NCBI GenBank assembly: GCA_903813345.2
Contig: CAIIXF020000009.1
Span: forward strand, 17,817,759 to 17,881,758
DNA length: 64,000 bases
Direction of reading: 5' to 3'
Source of the DNA: Owenia fusiformis
Lineage: Eukaryota; Annelida; Polychaeta; Sabellida; Oweniidae
The notes under the pieces are model-generated. The model did no database searches, was not told the origin of the DNA, and saw nothing but the letters and a program-made list of their open reading frames with translations. Shown here piece after piece: positions 23,101 to 35,100 of this stretch (positions are counted from its first letter, which is position 1; every line of letters starts with the position of its first letter). Both the position numbers and the translations under genes were made by a program.

Positions 23101-26100
23101 TTACAGATACATTATTACATCTATACAATATATATAGAATTGATTGTTTCAACTCAGGTGCTGACAATACATATTATATGCATGCACTTTGATGAATAAA
23201 CATAGAGAAAATATACAGATATATTTTTTATTATACTTGTCAGGATATGACCTCACAACTGTTGCCATCGGTGATGTGGGCTGTCTATGCAGGTCTTAAT
23301 GATGGGGATGATGATGTTAGAGCTGTGGCAGCTGCAGCACTCCTACCTGTCATAGATTCCCTAATCAATACTCTGCCAATGGAGGTAAGATTATAACTGA
23401 TTACTCTGCATGTATTAATATATAACATGGTGATGCGTCCAAAATTCACTTTTAAACAGTAGGTCTAAGTCACTATGAAGAATTCTGTTATTGTTAAATG
23501 ATATTTTATGAAACTATGTTACTCTGATTGTAGGTTCCTAAATTAATCCTATGTCTCTGGGATATATTACTTGATTTGGATGATTTGACAGCTTCTACAA
23601 ATTCTGTAATGACCTTACTCTCAGCACTGCTGTCCAAGCCTCTGCAGTCTACTTCAAGGTAACCCATAATAGGTTAATTGCTTTAACCTATTGTAAGACA
23701 TAGCCTTGCATTTTGTGGGCCTAAAGAATGACAAGGTTCACATTCCATACATCACACCCTCTTGCAATTGAACAATCCTTAGAATATCTTTTAATATCAA
23801 AATCAAAGAGAAATGGAATGTCTATTTTACACTAAAATGTTCAAGTTAAACTTGATATTTTAAGAAAAGATATGATTGATCTTCCATATTATCTTGATGA
23901 GCTATTAGATAAAACAATTCATTGCAGTCTATCAAACCTCCAAGATCTTGTGCCAAGATTGTGGCCATTTCTGCGTCATAACATCAGTTCTGTACGTCGT
24001 GCCTCTCTCGACACACTCCATACAATTCTGTGCCAGTCTGGAAACACATCTGATTGGCTGCCACCTATTCTCCTGGACACATTGAGGCATATCTACCAGA
24101 GGGCGCTACTAGAATACAATGATAGCCTACTTGAGCACATTTATAAGGTAGAGTGTAGTTTCTGGCTTTTGGCAATTTAATTGACCATTTAAGACTTTAT
24201 ATGACAGAAGTGTTGTAGACATTGATTTAATGTAGCATGGCATCAATGACTCATTTGACAATTTTATCACATACTTTAAGACCTTAACATGTAGTTAGCA
24301 TATGCTCAGTATAAAGCTTCAAGCAAAAGTAATTTGATGTACTAAGCATGTATCTGAAATAAACAGGGTGTCCATGAAGTCTGTTTACAATTACAATACA
24401 AAGTCTGTTAAGTGTAATGAGACTTTATGGAAACCCTATATAATAATTAAGCAATAATTTTTTAAATCATGATACTCTGCAAACAACTTTCTTCAGGGAA
24501 ACCTCAATAGCAATGACAGGCTAATTCTGGTAAATCAGAATGGTAGCTTGGGCATCTAGATATTGCCATAATTTCTATGGTTGGATTTGTGAACTTTTCT
24601 AGCTTTAAAAATGTCTGCTAAATGCAACTCAGAATATTAAAATAAAATATTTTGAATATAATGACCTCTTCTTGATAGGTATGGTGTGCAGTGTTGGAAA
24701 AATCACCACTGGACATATTAGTACAAACTGCTTGTCCCTGGTTGAATATGTGCCTATGCCAAATGATGCAGCCGCTGAACACTCCCTTTGATCCAAACTT
24801 CATAATACAGGCTCAACACAGAACAAAGGTCAGCTGCTTTTCATGGACTGTGGTGCAATATGATTTTACAGATGACATCTCTTGAATATACCCAGAAAAT
24901 TATAACCAGTACTATTAAGAAACTTCACAGAAATTAGAATTAGGAATGACAGTTAGTAGTAGTGTGCACATAATCAGAGACATAATATATATTTATATGT
25001 CTCTGACTTAATCAATTCATGTTTTAGGACATGTGTCATAGCAGTAGAGGACATCAAACCAGTGAGAATCCTGCTAAAAAGCAACAAGATTACATCGCAG
25101 GGTATGAGTCATTTACGCTGCTCCCGGCTGATCGGGACATCAGAGTTATACGGTCACGCCTCTTAGCTACTAGGTCAGTAGCTTTGTTATTACACTTACA
25201 CTATCATGAATGAAATATCATATTTGTAACTGGAGGTGTCATAGCATGCACTTTCCAGAACCTGGTTGCCTCATATATTGAGAAACACCAAAATGCATCT
25301 ACAGACCAGGTCTTTATAACTAATAACATCTACATTTATATGTACTACATTTTTCAAATGTGACAAATACTAATGATGTCTTCACTATAATTGAAGATAA
25401 AGGAAAAAGCTGACAAAACAAGGAAAATGCTTATTTCAAATCCACATATTTCTTGAATATTTCAGAATGTTGGGTCAACTGTCATTCTACATCACAAAGC
25501 CAGTGACATTTCTCCCTGAGGGTGTTGAACTTCCGATAGAATCTCTTGCCAAACTTCTTGTATTTCACCTCACCAACAAATCTGCTGTTCAAAGGTTCAC
25601 AGTTGCTGAGATGATCATACATTGGACTAAGGATAAGGTAGGGATAACCCAACTGGATCGATGACCATTAATTTAACAAAAAACGTTGATTGAATTGTGC
25701 TCTTTCAGCTAGACTTTTGGTGCATTTTAAGAATTTGGTGCGTTCATGATGAATTTCAACATTGAAATTTTTATGAATTTTAAATTCATTTCAATTTTTA
25801 ATAGCTCAATTTCAGCACAAAAACAGCATTCTTGGATATAATTGTGAAGTTACTCTTGTCAAGCAACAAAAACATGCACCTGGTAAAGGTTAATTCAGCT
25901 TTCTTTACTAAGCCCAACCATATCAAAGGGATCACATTAAATATCAATATGACATTTAGTCGCATAATTATTCATATTTAAAGAGGCTCCATAACGAAAA
26001 AATGTTGCACATTGGAGTGTTTGTCATTAAAACAATGTTCAGTTGATGTTCAAACATGGGATAGCGGCCCCAAGCTTTAATTTAATTAGTTTTTCAAAAA

Positions 26101-29100
26101 TACATAAATGATTATCTTAGCCCAGCCCTATACAACTTGATTTTGTTATTACAGATACTGGAGTGTCCAGATGTGATAAAGAGCAAGTTGTTAGAGTGTG
26201 CCAATGAGGCTATCTACTTTGATGAGATAGCTCTAATGTTTGCAAGGCTACAGAATGAGTGTAAAGACTTCATGGCAGGTCTCAAGCAGGCAGGGGTTGA
26301 TGTACAGCCAATCATTAATGCAGGGTCAGTTAATTTTATGTTATGTCAAAGCCCTGTTTTATGCAGTGTAAGTGGGTTTTAGAAATGTCGTGGTAAAGGG
26401 GCCCTTTCATCCCTTTCAGTGAGGTATCAGAATAGGCAGAGGGCAAAGTCTGATTTAATGGCATTTGCTGAATAATATGTATTTGGAATCCAAGATGTAA
26501 ATTAATGAGTAACTAGTTGTTGTAAATGTTGTATTTATTAAGCTCATTTTGCAATAGACTTTTTGGGTTACTGGAACATGCAATGTTTATTAAAGAATTT
26601 TAAGTTATTGTTATTAGTTATAAAAGTGACACAGCTCGATAGTGCAATTTGCAATATATTTTCCAGGGCTGTCTTGACTCTGGACCAGGCTACATTACTG
26701 GCTACCACAGTGTATGAGAGTGTGAAGAATCAAATCAAACCAAAAGCTCACATCCCAATGTTTGATAGCAGATGCTCCGCTTTACTGAACACAGTCACAC
26801 AGACCAGTAAAGAACAGCAGATACTCAGTATCAGGTATAATTGCATCTCTAATGCTTTATTGCTTGGATGAATACCAGAAAATTTGTAAAGTTAAGAATT
26901 CCTTAGTCTATGTTTTGCTTTTGTGTTCCAGGGTCCAAGGGAGTATAGCAGGTACTCTGGTTATCCTCAACCACTTACCAGAAAAACTCAACCCAGTTGT
27001 ACGACCTCTCATGGATATTATTAAAAAAGAAGAAAATGTTCAACTGCAAGTAAGTATTATTTTAACAAATTAATCTGTCAAAACTGTCATCTCTTGCTAT
27101 CCAAAGATGTCGTTCAAAAACACTGTCTTGAGTAATGGTCAATAGCATGTTCTAATTAAAATAGGTCAATGTGCCTCCTTAATGAACCTGTATGATTTAT
27201 ATTAATCTCAGAAATTATGTTACTTCCCCAAGTATGAGTTTATCTTTTTATTTAGTGTCTAAAAACTACATGGCAATTATATGGATATCTAGAATTGATT
27301 TGATTTCTCTACTTGTTCCCCTTCAGAAACAGGCCTCTGAGAGATTGGCCCTGTTGATTGAGCAATGTTGTAAGCGGTCTCAACCTCCTACGGCAAAGAT
27401 CATGAAAAATCTGTGCACATTTTTGTGCAGTGATACTACATGTACTCCTTCCATATCAACCAGTCAGGAAAGCCTTGTTGCTCAATCTCCTTATGCAGAT
27501 ATGTACTCCGGAATTTTAACATTAGATTCAATAAGTAAGGTTAGTAATTTTTATTTGTTATTCAATTGTTTGCATCCAAGATTACTGAGTACTAATATTA
27601 ATGGATGTCAAAATGTTATTACCATATAGTTACTTTGTACGGATGGTGTCTCCCATCTATGAGCAATTGTTAGAATTTGATGGAAATGAAACTTGATGAT
27701 GCAAGTTGCCCTGGTAATAAAGTATCACATGGGTATTTGAACCTGAATTGCCCAACAACTGTTCCACTCAAATGCAATAGTTTTGCAAGGTTCATAATAC
27801 TACTATGGTTTTGATTCAAGATTTGAATTTATTTCAGAATGCTGAAAAAAGTGCCAAAAGTACAAGGGGACGTAAACCTTTAGCTCTAAACACAGACTCA
27901 ATATGTACTGCTGGAACTCCTGAGGTGGGTCTTGAGATAATATCCTCATTTATACTTAATGCCTCAGTTTCATTTATCTCATTATCTACTGTAAAATAAG
28001 TGTGTGTTCCCTGATGTTAATATTTCATCCCAGGTTTTCCTGAAGCACTGTGTGGTTCTTGCCATGCATAAGATACCAGTTCAAATATAAAATTGGAACT
28101 GCTCTACCTTGATCCTGAAAACATGACACATGTCAGGTACTTGTGGGATTAAAACTTATTATTTATGTAGAATTCTATACAACGAAGAGGAGCTCAGTTT
28201 GCATTGACTGCCTTGGCAGGACATTTTGGCGATGGCCTTGCTGATGAAGTTCCAAGTTTCTGGGTCACAGCAATACATGGTCTCTCTGTTGAGGAGAAAC
28301 AAGGTAGATATCTTAATATTAAAGATTGAAATGCAAAATCAAATAAAAAAGAAATTAACAAGGATTAAAGCAAACAATTGATACTTCATTACTTTAGAGA
28401 CAGTTTGATGATATGAAATTACACCAATGATTGCTCCATGAAATAAAATTGAAGGTTGGTTGGTTCGGTCAGCCAGGCATTATGTACCCATGGTTTATAA
28501 CCTTCTCAATTGATCATGGCATATATCACAATTCACAGTCTAGAACTGATCGTCGGGTGCAATAATAGTGGTCCATCCTTTAATGAAAAACTAAACATAA
28601 ATAATTTTGGGTATATTTGGTGCATACCCTGGGTTACAATGAGGACTGCTTGTTCCCTGTTGCTTTTTATTTGATAATTAGGACAGAGTATTATTGTCTT
28701 ATTCTAGATTCTGAAACCAGAGACAAAACTGAAGCAATAGAGTTAGTCAATTCACTTCAAGTATTGGAGACTATAGCATCATCTCTGACAGAGAGTCTAC
28801 TGAAACAGGTAAATTATGCATTTTCACAGAAAAGCCTAAATAGTAGTTTGATGCCATTAAAATGATATCTACTTGAACGCATTTTTTCAAACTCTTCAAT
28901 ATGTTTGTAAAAAAATTTATTCTTATATTAATTTACAGGTTTTGGCAAGATTGCCTCAGTTGTGCTCCAGATTAAACAATCCCTTCTCTGCTGTTCGCCA
29001 CATGGCATCACGTTGTCTGGGGATGCTCAGTCGCATAGCAACCAGTGAAACTCTCAGTTACACCCTTGAGCACATTCTCCCTCTATTGAGTGCCTCACAC

Positions 29101-32100
29101 AATGATACTAAGAGACTAGGTGCTATTGAGGCTGTTACAAGTATCCTTTAGATTGACATTATTAAAGATATTTACAGAATAACTTTCATAACTTGTTTCT
29201 CAATAAGTAGTAATATAAGTTATATCAGTCACATTATGTCGGCAGAATGATTATTGGCTAATATTTACAAAAATGGTGTTCTAATGTTTGCCTAGTAAAA
29301 CTACGCTGAGATTACACCCATGTAAAGTTTTCGCCAAACATGATTCAAGGCGGATGAGAAGTGTGTAGGACACTGGACCATAGTATGCAAGTGTGTTATA
29401 TGATTCTTCAATTATGTATTAAAAGACATTTCCTTAATATAACTCAGACATTATCAATGCCCTTGAAGTGGAGATTGTGCCATATGTTGTATTGTTAGTG
29501 GTACCAGTCCTAGGGTGTATGAGTGACCAGAACATTGGTGTGAGACTCATGGCAACACAGTGCTTTGCAACTCTTATACGATATATGCCCCTTGAGGTAT
29601 GTTGTCTTCATGGTTGATTTGTTACTTTACTCTTAGAGAAAAAGCATAACGATCCTTAGAATTTTGTTTAATTTTGAAAATGTGTAAAAAAAATATAAGC
29701 CTTATATCTGTCTCTAACTCAATCAATTAACTGTTTTACTAAGATGTTATCAAGAGAACATGTCATTGAGAGAACATGTCATCGTGAGAACATGTTATGG
29801 AGAGAACATGTCATTGAGAGAACATGTCATCGTGAGAACATGTTATGGAGAGAACATGTCATTGAGAGAACATGTCATCGTGAGAACATGTTATGGAGAG
29901 AATATGTCATTGAGAGAACATCATAATTAATATCACCATTATATATACATGTACTTGTTACACTTTACAGGCTGGTGTACCAGACCCACCAAAGATGGCG
30001 CCTAAATTAATTGAACAGAAAGATCTTCAGAGGAAGTTCTTGGAACAGCTCCTAGATGGCAGTAAAATAGATGACTACAAGGTTCCTATTCCCATAAAAG
30101 CAGAATTAAGAAAATATCAACAGGTATTGCAAATGGCTAACAGATTTCATAGATAAAAAAACATTGCACATTTTGTGAAACTGGAACTTAAATGTTTGAC
30201 AAACAAAGGGTCTTAGCTGTTGTATAGTTGTTTTTAAAATTATGACTGTGTCTCTGATATCTTAGTACTTTTGACATTTGTAACAATTTCCTGCAGGATG
30301 GTGTAAACTGGTTGGCCTTTCTGAACAAGTACAAGCTTCATGGGATCCTCTGTGATGACATGGGGCTGGGGAAGACACTTCAATCTATATGCATTTTGGC
30401 TGGAGACCACTTTAATAGACAACAAAAATACAAGGTTTGTGACTCAAGCTGGCTGTATAAATGTCTTTGGTACAAAACCAGAAAAGATAGTAGCAATTAA
30501 AAAGCAGAATAAAATCTAAGGTCATATATTTTCCATAAATCATAGATTCAATTTGTTTTTTACAGTTTTATTTTGAAAAATGAAAAATTGTATTTGAAAA
30601 AAATTTAACAATCATGAAAATCAGATATTCCATTTTAATCTCTGGATTGTTTATAGGAAGTTGGTTCTGAAGACTGCAAACCCCTACCTTCTATAGTGGT
30701 CTGCCCCCCTACATTGACAGGACATTGGGTGTATGAGGTAGAGAAATTTGTCAGCCCAGAGCACCTGCACCCTCTGCACTACACAGGTCCACCTAATGAG
30801 AGGTTAAGGTAAGTTGCCCTCGTGCAAAATCAGCCATTTTCACAACTTAAAGCAGATATGAAATGGTATTTTTGACCTAAAGGAATCAATTGAATTTTTT
30901 GATAAATGTATTTGGACATGTTTTCTCATCAGTATTGTGAAAATTATTTCACGCTAACGATCATTATAGCTGCTGAATAAGCAATATTCGAATAGGTTGT
31001 GACGTTATTGGCTCCCACGTGATCTCTCACTGGTCCCCACATGGATCAGTGGCAATCTTGTTCAGAATTTTTGAGTTGCTAAATAAAAGCACCCGTCTTT
31101 ACCCAATTTACAGTATTAAATCTGGATTGACATCAAAGACAAAGTAAAATATATTCAAACTGTTTGGTTTTAGAACTTTAAGTTGAGTGATGACAGTTGG
31201 TGTAATGTGTATTTGCATGTGTCGGACTTATACATACTGTATCATGTTAATGATTATATATATATATCTGTTTTACAGGCTACAAAAGGAAGCTAAGCAG
31301 CACAATCTTGTTGTAGCATCATATGATATTGTCCGGAATGATATTGAATTCTTTAGGTCAGTATAAGCATGCTACAACCGATGAGTTCTCAAGTTAAAAA
31401 TGCCTAAATCAATTTTTTTCAAAAAAGAATCGTCTAAATTATTAATAAATATGTGAAGCTCTAATATTTACATTAATGAAGGTTTGCATTTATTTTTTTC
31501 AATTTTAGTGAATCTTAGAGTTAGTAGATCACTTAATCCCTTTAGCTTTAGTTTACTGCGTAGTCTGGTAGCAAGTATATTAAAATCATCATTTCCTTGG
31601 TTTCTGCTGATGGGACTATACTCATCCAAAATACATGCTATGGGGAAATAGCGGACCATTTTATTGGTTCAAATGGTAAAATGGTCCAGACTGCTACCAG
31701 TTAAGGACTCACAACTGATCAAATTTTGAATTTACTGTTCATGATGAACAGACTGTTCCAGTCTTGCTTAACCCTATTTGATTTGTTGCAGCACTTTGAA
31801 GTGGAATTACTGCATACTGGATGAAGGTCATATTATTAAGAATGGCAAAACAAAGGTGAGCCTGCATTTGGCTGAACATTCCAACAGGGCTTATGCTATG
31901 AAACCTTAAAATAATTAGAAATAACTGTCGCATTAAAGTTTGAATCATGTTTACATGTACACATATATAATTCTTTTTTCTTTTATTGACATTAATGCTG
32001 TGGTCACATTTGCTCTGATTTTCAGTACTGGCTCCTAGCTGATGAGTATTTTGTTAAAAATTGCATTCAGTTTTTGCATTGTTCAGATCTACCTGAACCC

Positions 32101-35100
32101 ACTACCATGCCTAGTTGATACAATCAATTAATTTACATTATTCTTTAAACTTTGTAGATCTCTAAGGCAGTGAAACAACTGAACTGCAACCACAGGGTGA
32201 TTCTCTCAGGTACTCCCATACAAAACAACGTCCTTGAACTCTGGTCATTATTTGATTTTCTTCTCCCTGGATTCCTTGGCTCGGAAAAACAATTCAATGC
32301 CCGATATGGAAAGCCGATCCTGCAGAGTCGAGATGCCAAGAGTTCATCGCGGGATCAAGAGGCAGGGGCACTGGCTATGGATGCCCTGCACCGACAGGTG
32401 TTGCCATTCTTACTAAGGAGGCTGAAAGAGGACGTGTTACAAGACCTACCACCCAAAATTATTCAGGATTATTATTGTGATCTCAGTCCACTACAGGTGC
32501 CACATATATTCTTCTTGTTACCTGTGCTTGTTTGGTATTTTTGGCTTATAACATTCATTTGAAATTGTTATATAGCAATAAGAAATATAATAAATTCAAT
32601 ATTTTCTTATAAACTCTTATTTTACAAGATGTTTTTGCCATTTTATTGATAAGTCGAAATTGTTAGAAGAAGTTCAGTACATGAATGTCTCATAACTTTC
32701 TTTATGGCTGTTTCAGGTAACCCTGTACGAGGATTTCTCAAAAAGTCGTGCCAAACAATCAGTTGATGACGGTGTTAGAGCTGGCCAGACTTCTCAGGTC
32801 AATGTTCAGACCACTACACATGTCTTTCAGGTAAATACACATGTCTTTCAAGCCACTACACATGTCTTTCAGGTTCACATGTGTTTTAAGTCATTGCTAC
32901 TATCAGGCCCGTAGCCAGGATTTGCAAAGGGGGGGTTCAGTTTTCAAAAATTTCCAGGGGGGGCAACTTTGGCCCAAATATGGCTAAATCACTTGAAAGA
33001 ATTTTTGGCCAGGGAAGTATAATTATTGGTCCTGTTAGTCTACTTAATTTGAGATTTATAACTTGTTTATGTTTTCAACCTCGCATGCAAGCTATGTGAT
33101 TGTTGATAATTATTAACCGATAAAATGGCTGCATGGTACATTATTGTATGAAATTACGAAATACCTAATCTAAATGTATACAAATTGAATATATTTCAAG
33201 CTGTATTGGAGAACTATTAACATTCCAGGCATTACAATATCTCCGTAAAGTGTGCAACCATCCTTCATTGGTATTAACCAATCAGCATCCACAATACAAG
33301 ACCATCATGCAGAATCTGCGCCAAACAGGTGTTAGTCTTAATAGCATACAACATGCAGCAAAACTGGTTGCACTCAAGTAAGTCTTACTAATTACTAGCA
33401 CTTTGCTCAATAGAATGATTTGATACTATGGTAAAATGTAAAATAGAGTGGGGAAGAGAAGAGAAAGCATGAGATAAAGGTAACAATGAAGCTATAGAAA
33501 TACTAGATGATCAGATTTTAGAGAAATGTGGAGTTGAGAAATCATGAGTTGATAGATTGTAATTGGTTGTATTTATTTTTATTAGAAATGTGTCATTCTC
33601 TAAACATGTTGCAATGGCACTGTACAGTGCAAAATGAATTGAATTTATATTCATTGACAGTACTTATTGACTTGGCATGCCCATTTTCTAAAAAGTCTTC
33701 AGAATTCTGACTTTTTTAAATATTTCGTATAATACTATATAGTATATAGGATGTCCCTTACAGTTTCGATGATTCTGGACATTTCTTTCAGAAGTCAAAA
33801 CGATCCCATTAGGAACACATTGACATGTTAATTAAAAATATTGCCCTCAGCATTTTACACTTCATCCTTTACTGCCACTTTAAAAAGACTTTTAGTGAAC
33901 AACTTATTCAATTTATTAATTGAAGGCTTTTCCCAGAAAGAACAAAATGAGTGTTAATTGAGAATGTTTGGTCTCTTTAGGCAATTGTTGTTAGACTGTG
34001 GTATAGGAGAGGGGAGTGAGGAGAGTCCAGTTGTAAACCAACACAGAGTCTTACTATTAATTTACTTATTAATTGAGAATGTTTGGTCTCTTTAGGCAAC
34101 TGTTGTTAGACTGTGGTATAGGAGAGGGGAGTGAGGAGAGTCCAGTTGTAAACCAACACAGAGTCTTACTATTTTGTCAACAGAAAACCATGCTGGATAT
34201 CATAGAGAAAGATTTATTCAAGTAAGTTATTTTAAATTCAACACACAACTCATTTTCCATCCTTATCAATCTGCATTGTATTGGAGCTACATAATATAAG
34301 GGAAATATTTCCACAAATATATTTGAACAAAATCCCCCAATGTCAAAATTGATAAATCAGTGCCTTCATTCACAGTAAGACACGAGAAAAATACACAAAA
34401 CCTGATTATAATATCTTTAATATTTGCAAAAGCAATCAGAAATCATCTCTCAGATTCTTTTTGCATGAATCTGACACAATACTCCTGTTTGTATTATCCT
34501 TGTAAAACATTATTTCAGGAGTCACATGCCCAGTGTTACATACTCAAGGCTAGATGGAACAGTGCCAGCAGGAAATAGACACTCGCTTGTCAGCAGGTTG
34601 GTTAAGTTCATCTACAGTTGTTGCTATGGTGAAAATGGACCGTTTTAATTGCAATATAAGGGAGCATGATAGATAAAATGGTGATTAAAATCATCATATT
34701 TTGATGGCCACTTCTCTAAATGGATACAGTATTCCTTAAAAATCTCTCTTGATATGATAGCTATAACCATATTATACTATCTGTATTCAGTAAATGTGAA
34801 GAAATGTTTTGATATAATTTCAAAATGGGTCATTTAAAAATGCAGTGCTCATTTCATACAGTTCTGAAAAAAGGAATTATAGTTTGAAAAGGAAAGCATT
34901 TGAGGTAAGAATTTCTGATTGGACATTACATTAATCAATTGATAAACTGCATTGTTATTTATTTGTCTTTTTGGTTTATGTGGGTTTCTTACGGAGTAGT
35001 TTTTATTGTTACACATTTTTGTTTATTTTTTCTAATTAGCTAAAAATAGAATAATACATCTGATCAATACCATAGTGATTACTTTGGTTGCTTACCTTCA

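Noticed and set aside
23866-23927. Earlier acceptor for BTAF1 exon 13 adding about 20 residues
   Set aside because: It is in frame and open, but the length with the acceptor at 23927 matches the vertebrate protein in this segment, so the longer form is less likely.
29744-29926. Open frame of 16-residue repeats ([16 protein letters not shown])
   Set aside because: It is the 48-bp minisatellite inside BTAF1 intron 25; flanking exons join in phase without it.
33981-34095. Upstream copy of BTAF1 exon 34 as a genuine duplicated exon
   Set aside because: It has no good donor and reads into a stop at the next acceptor.
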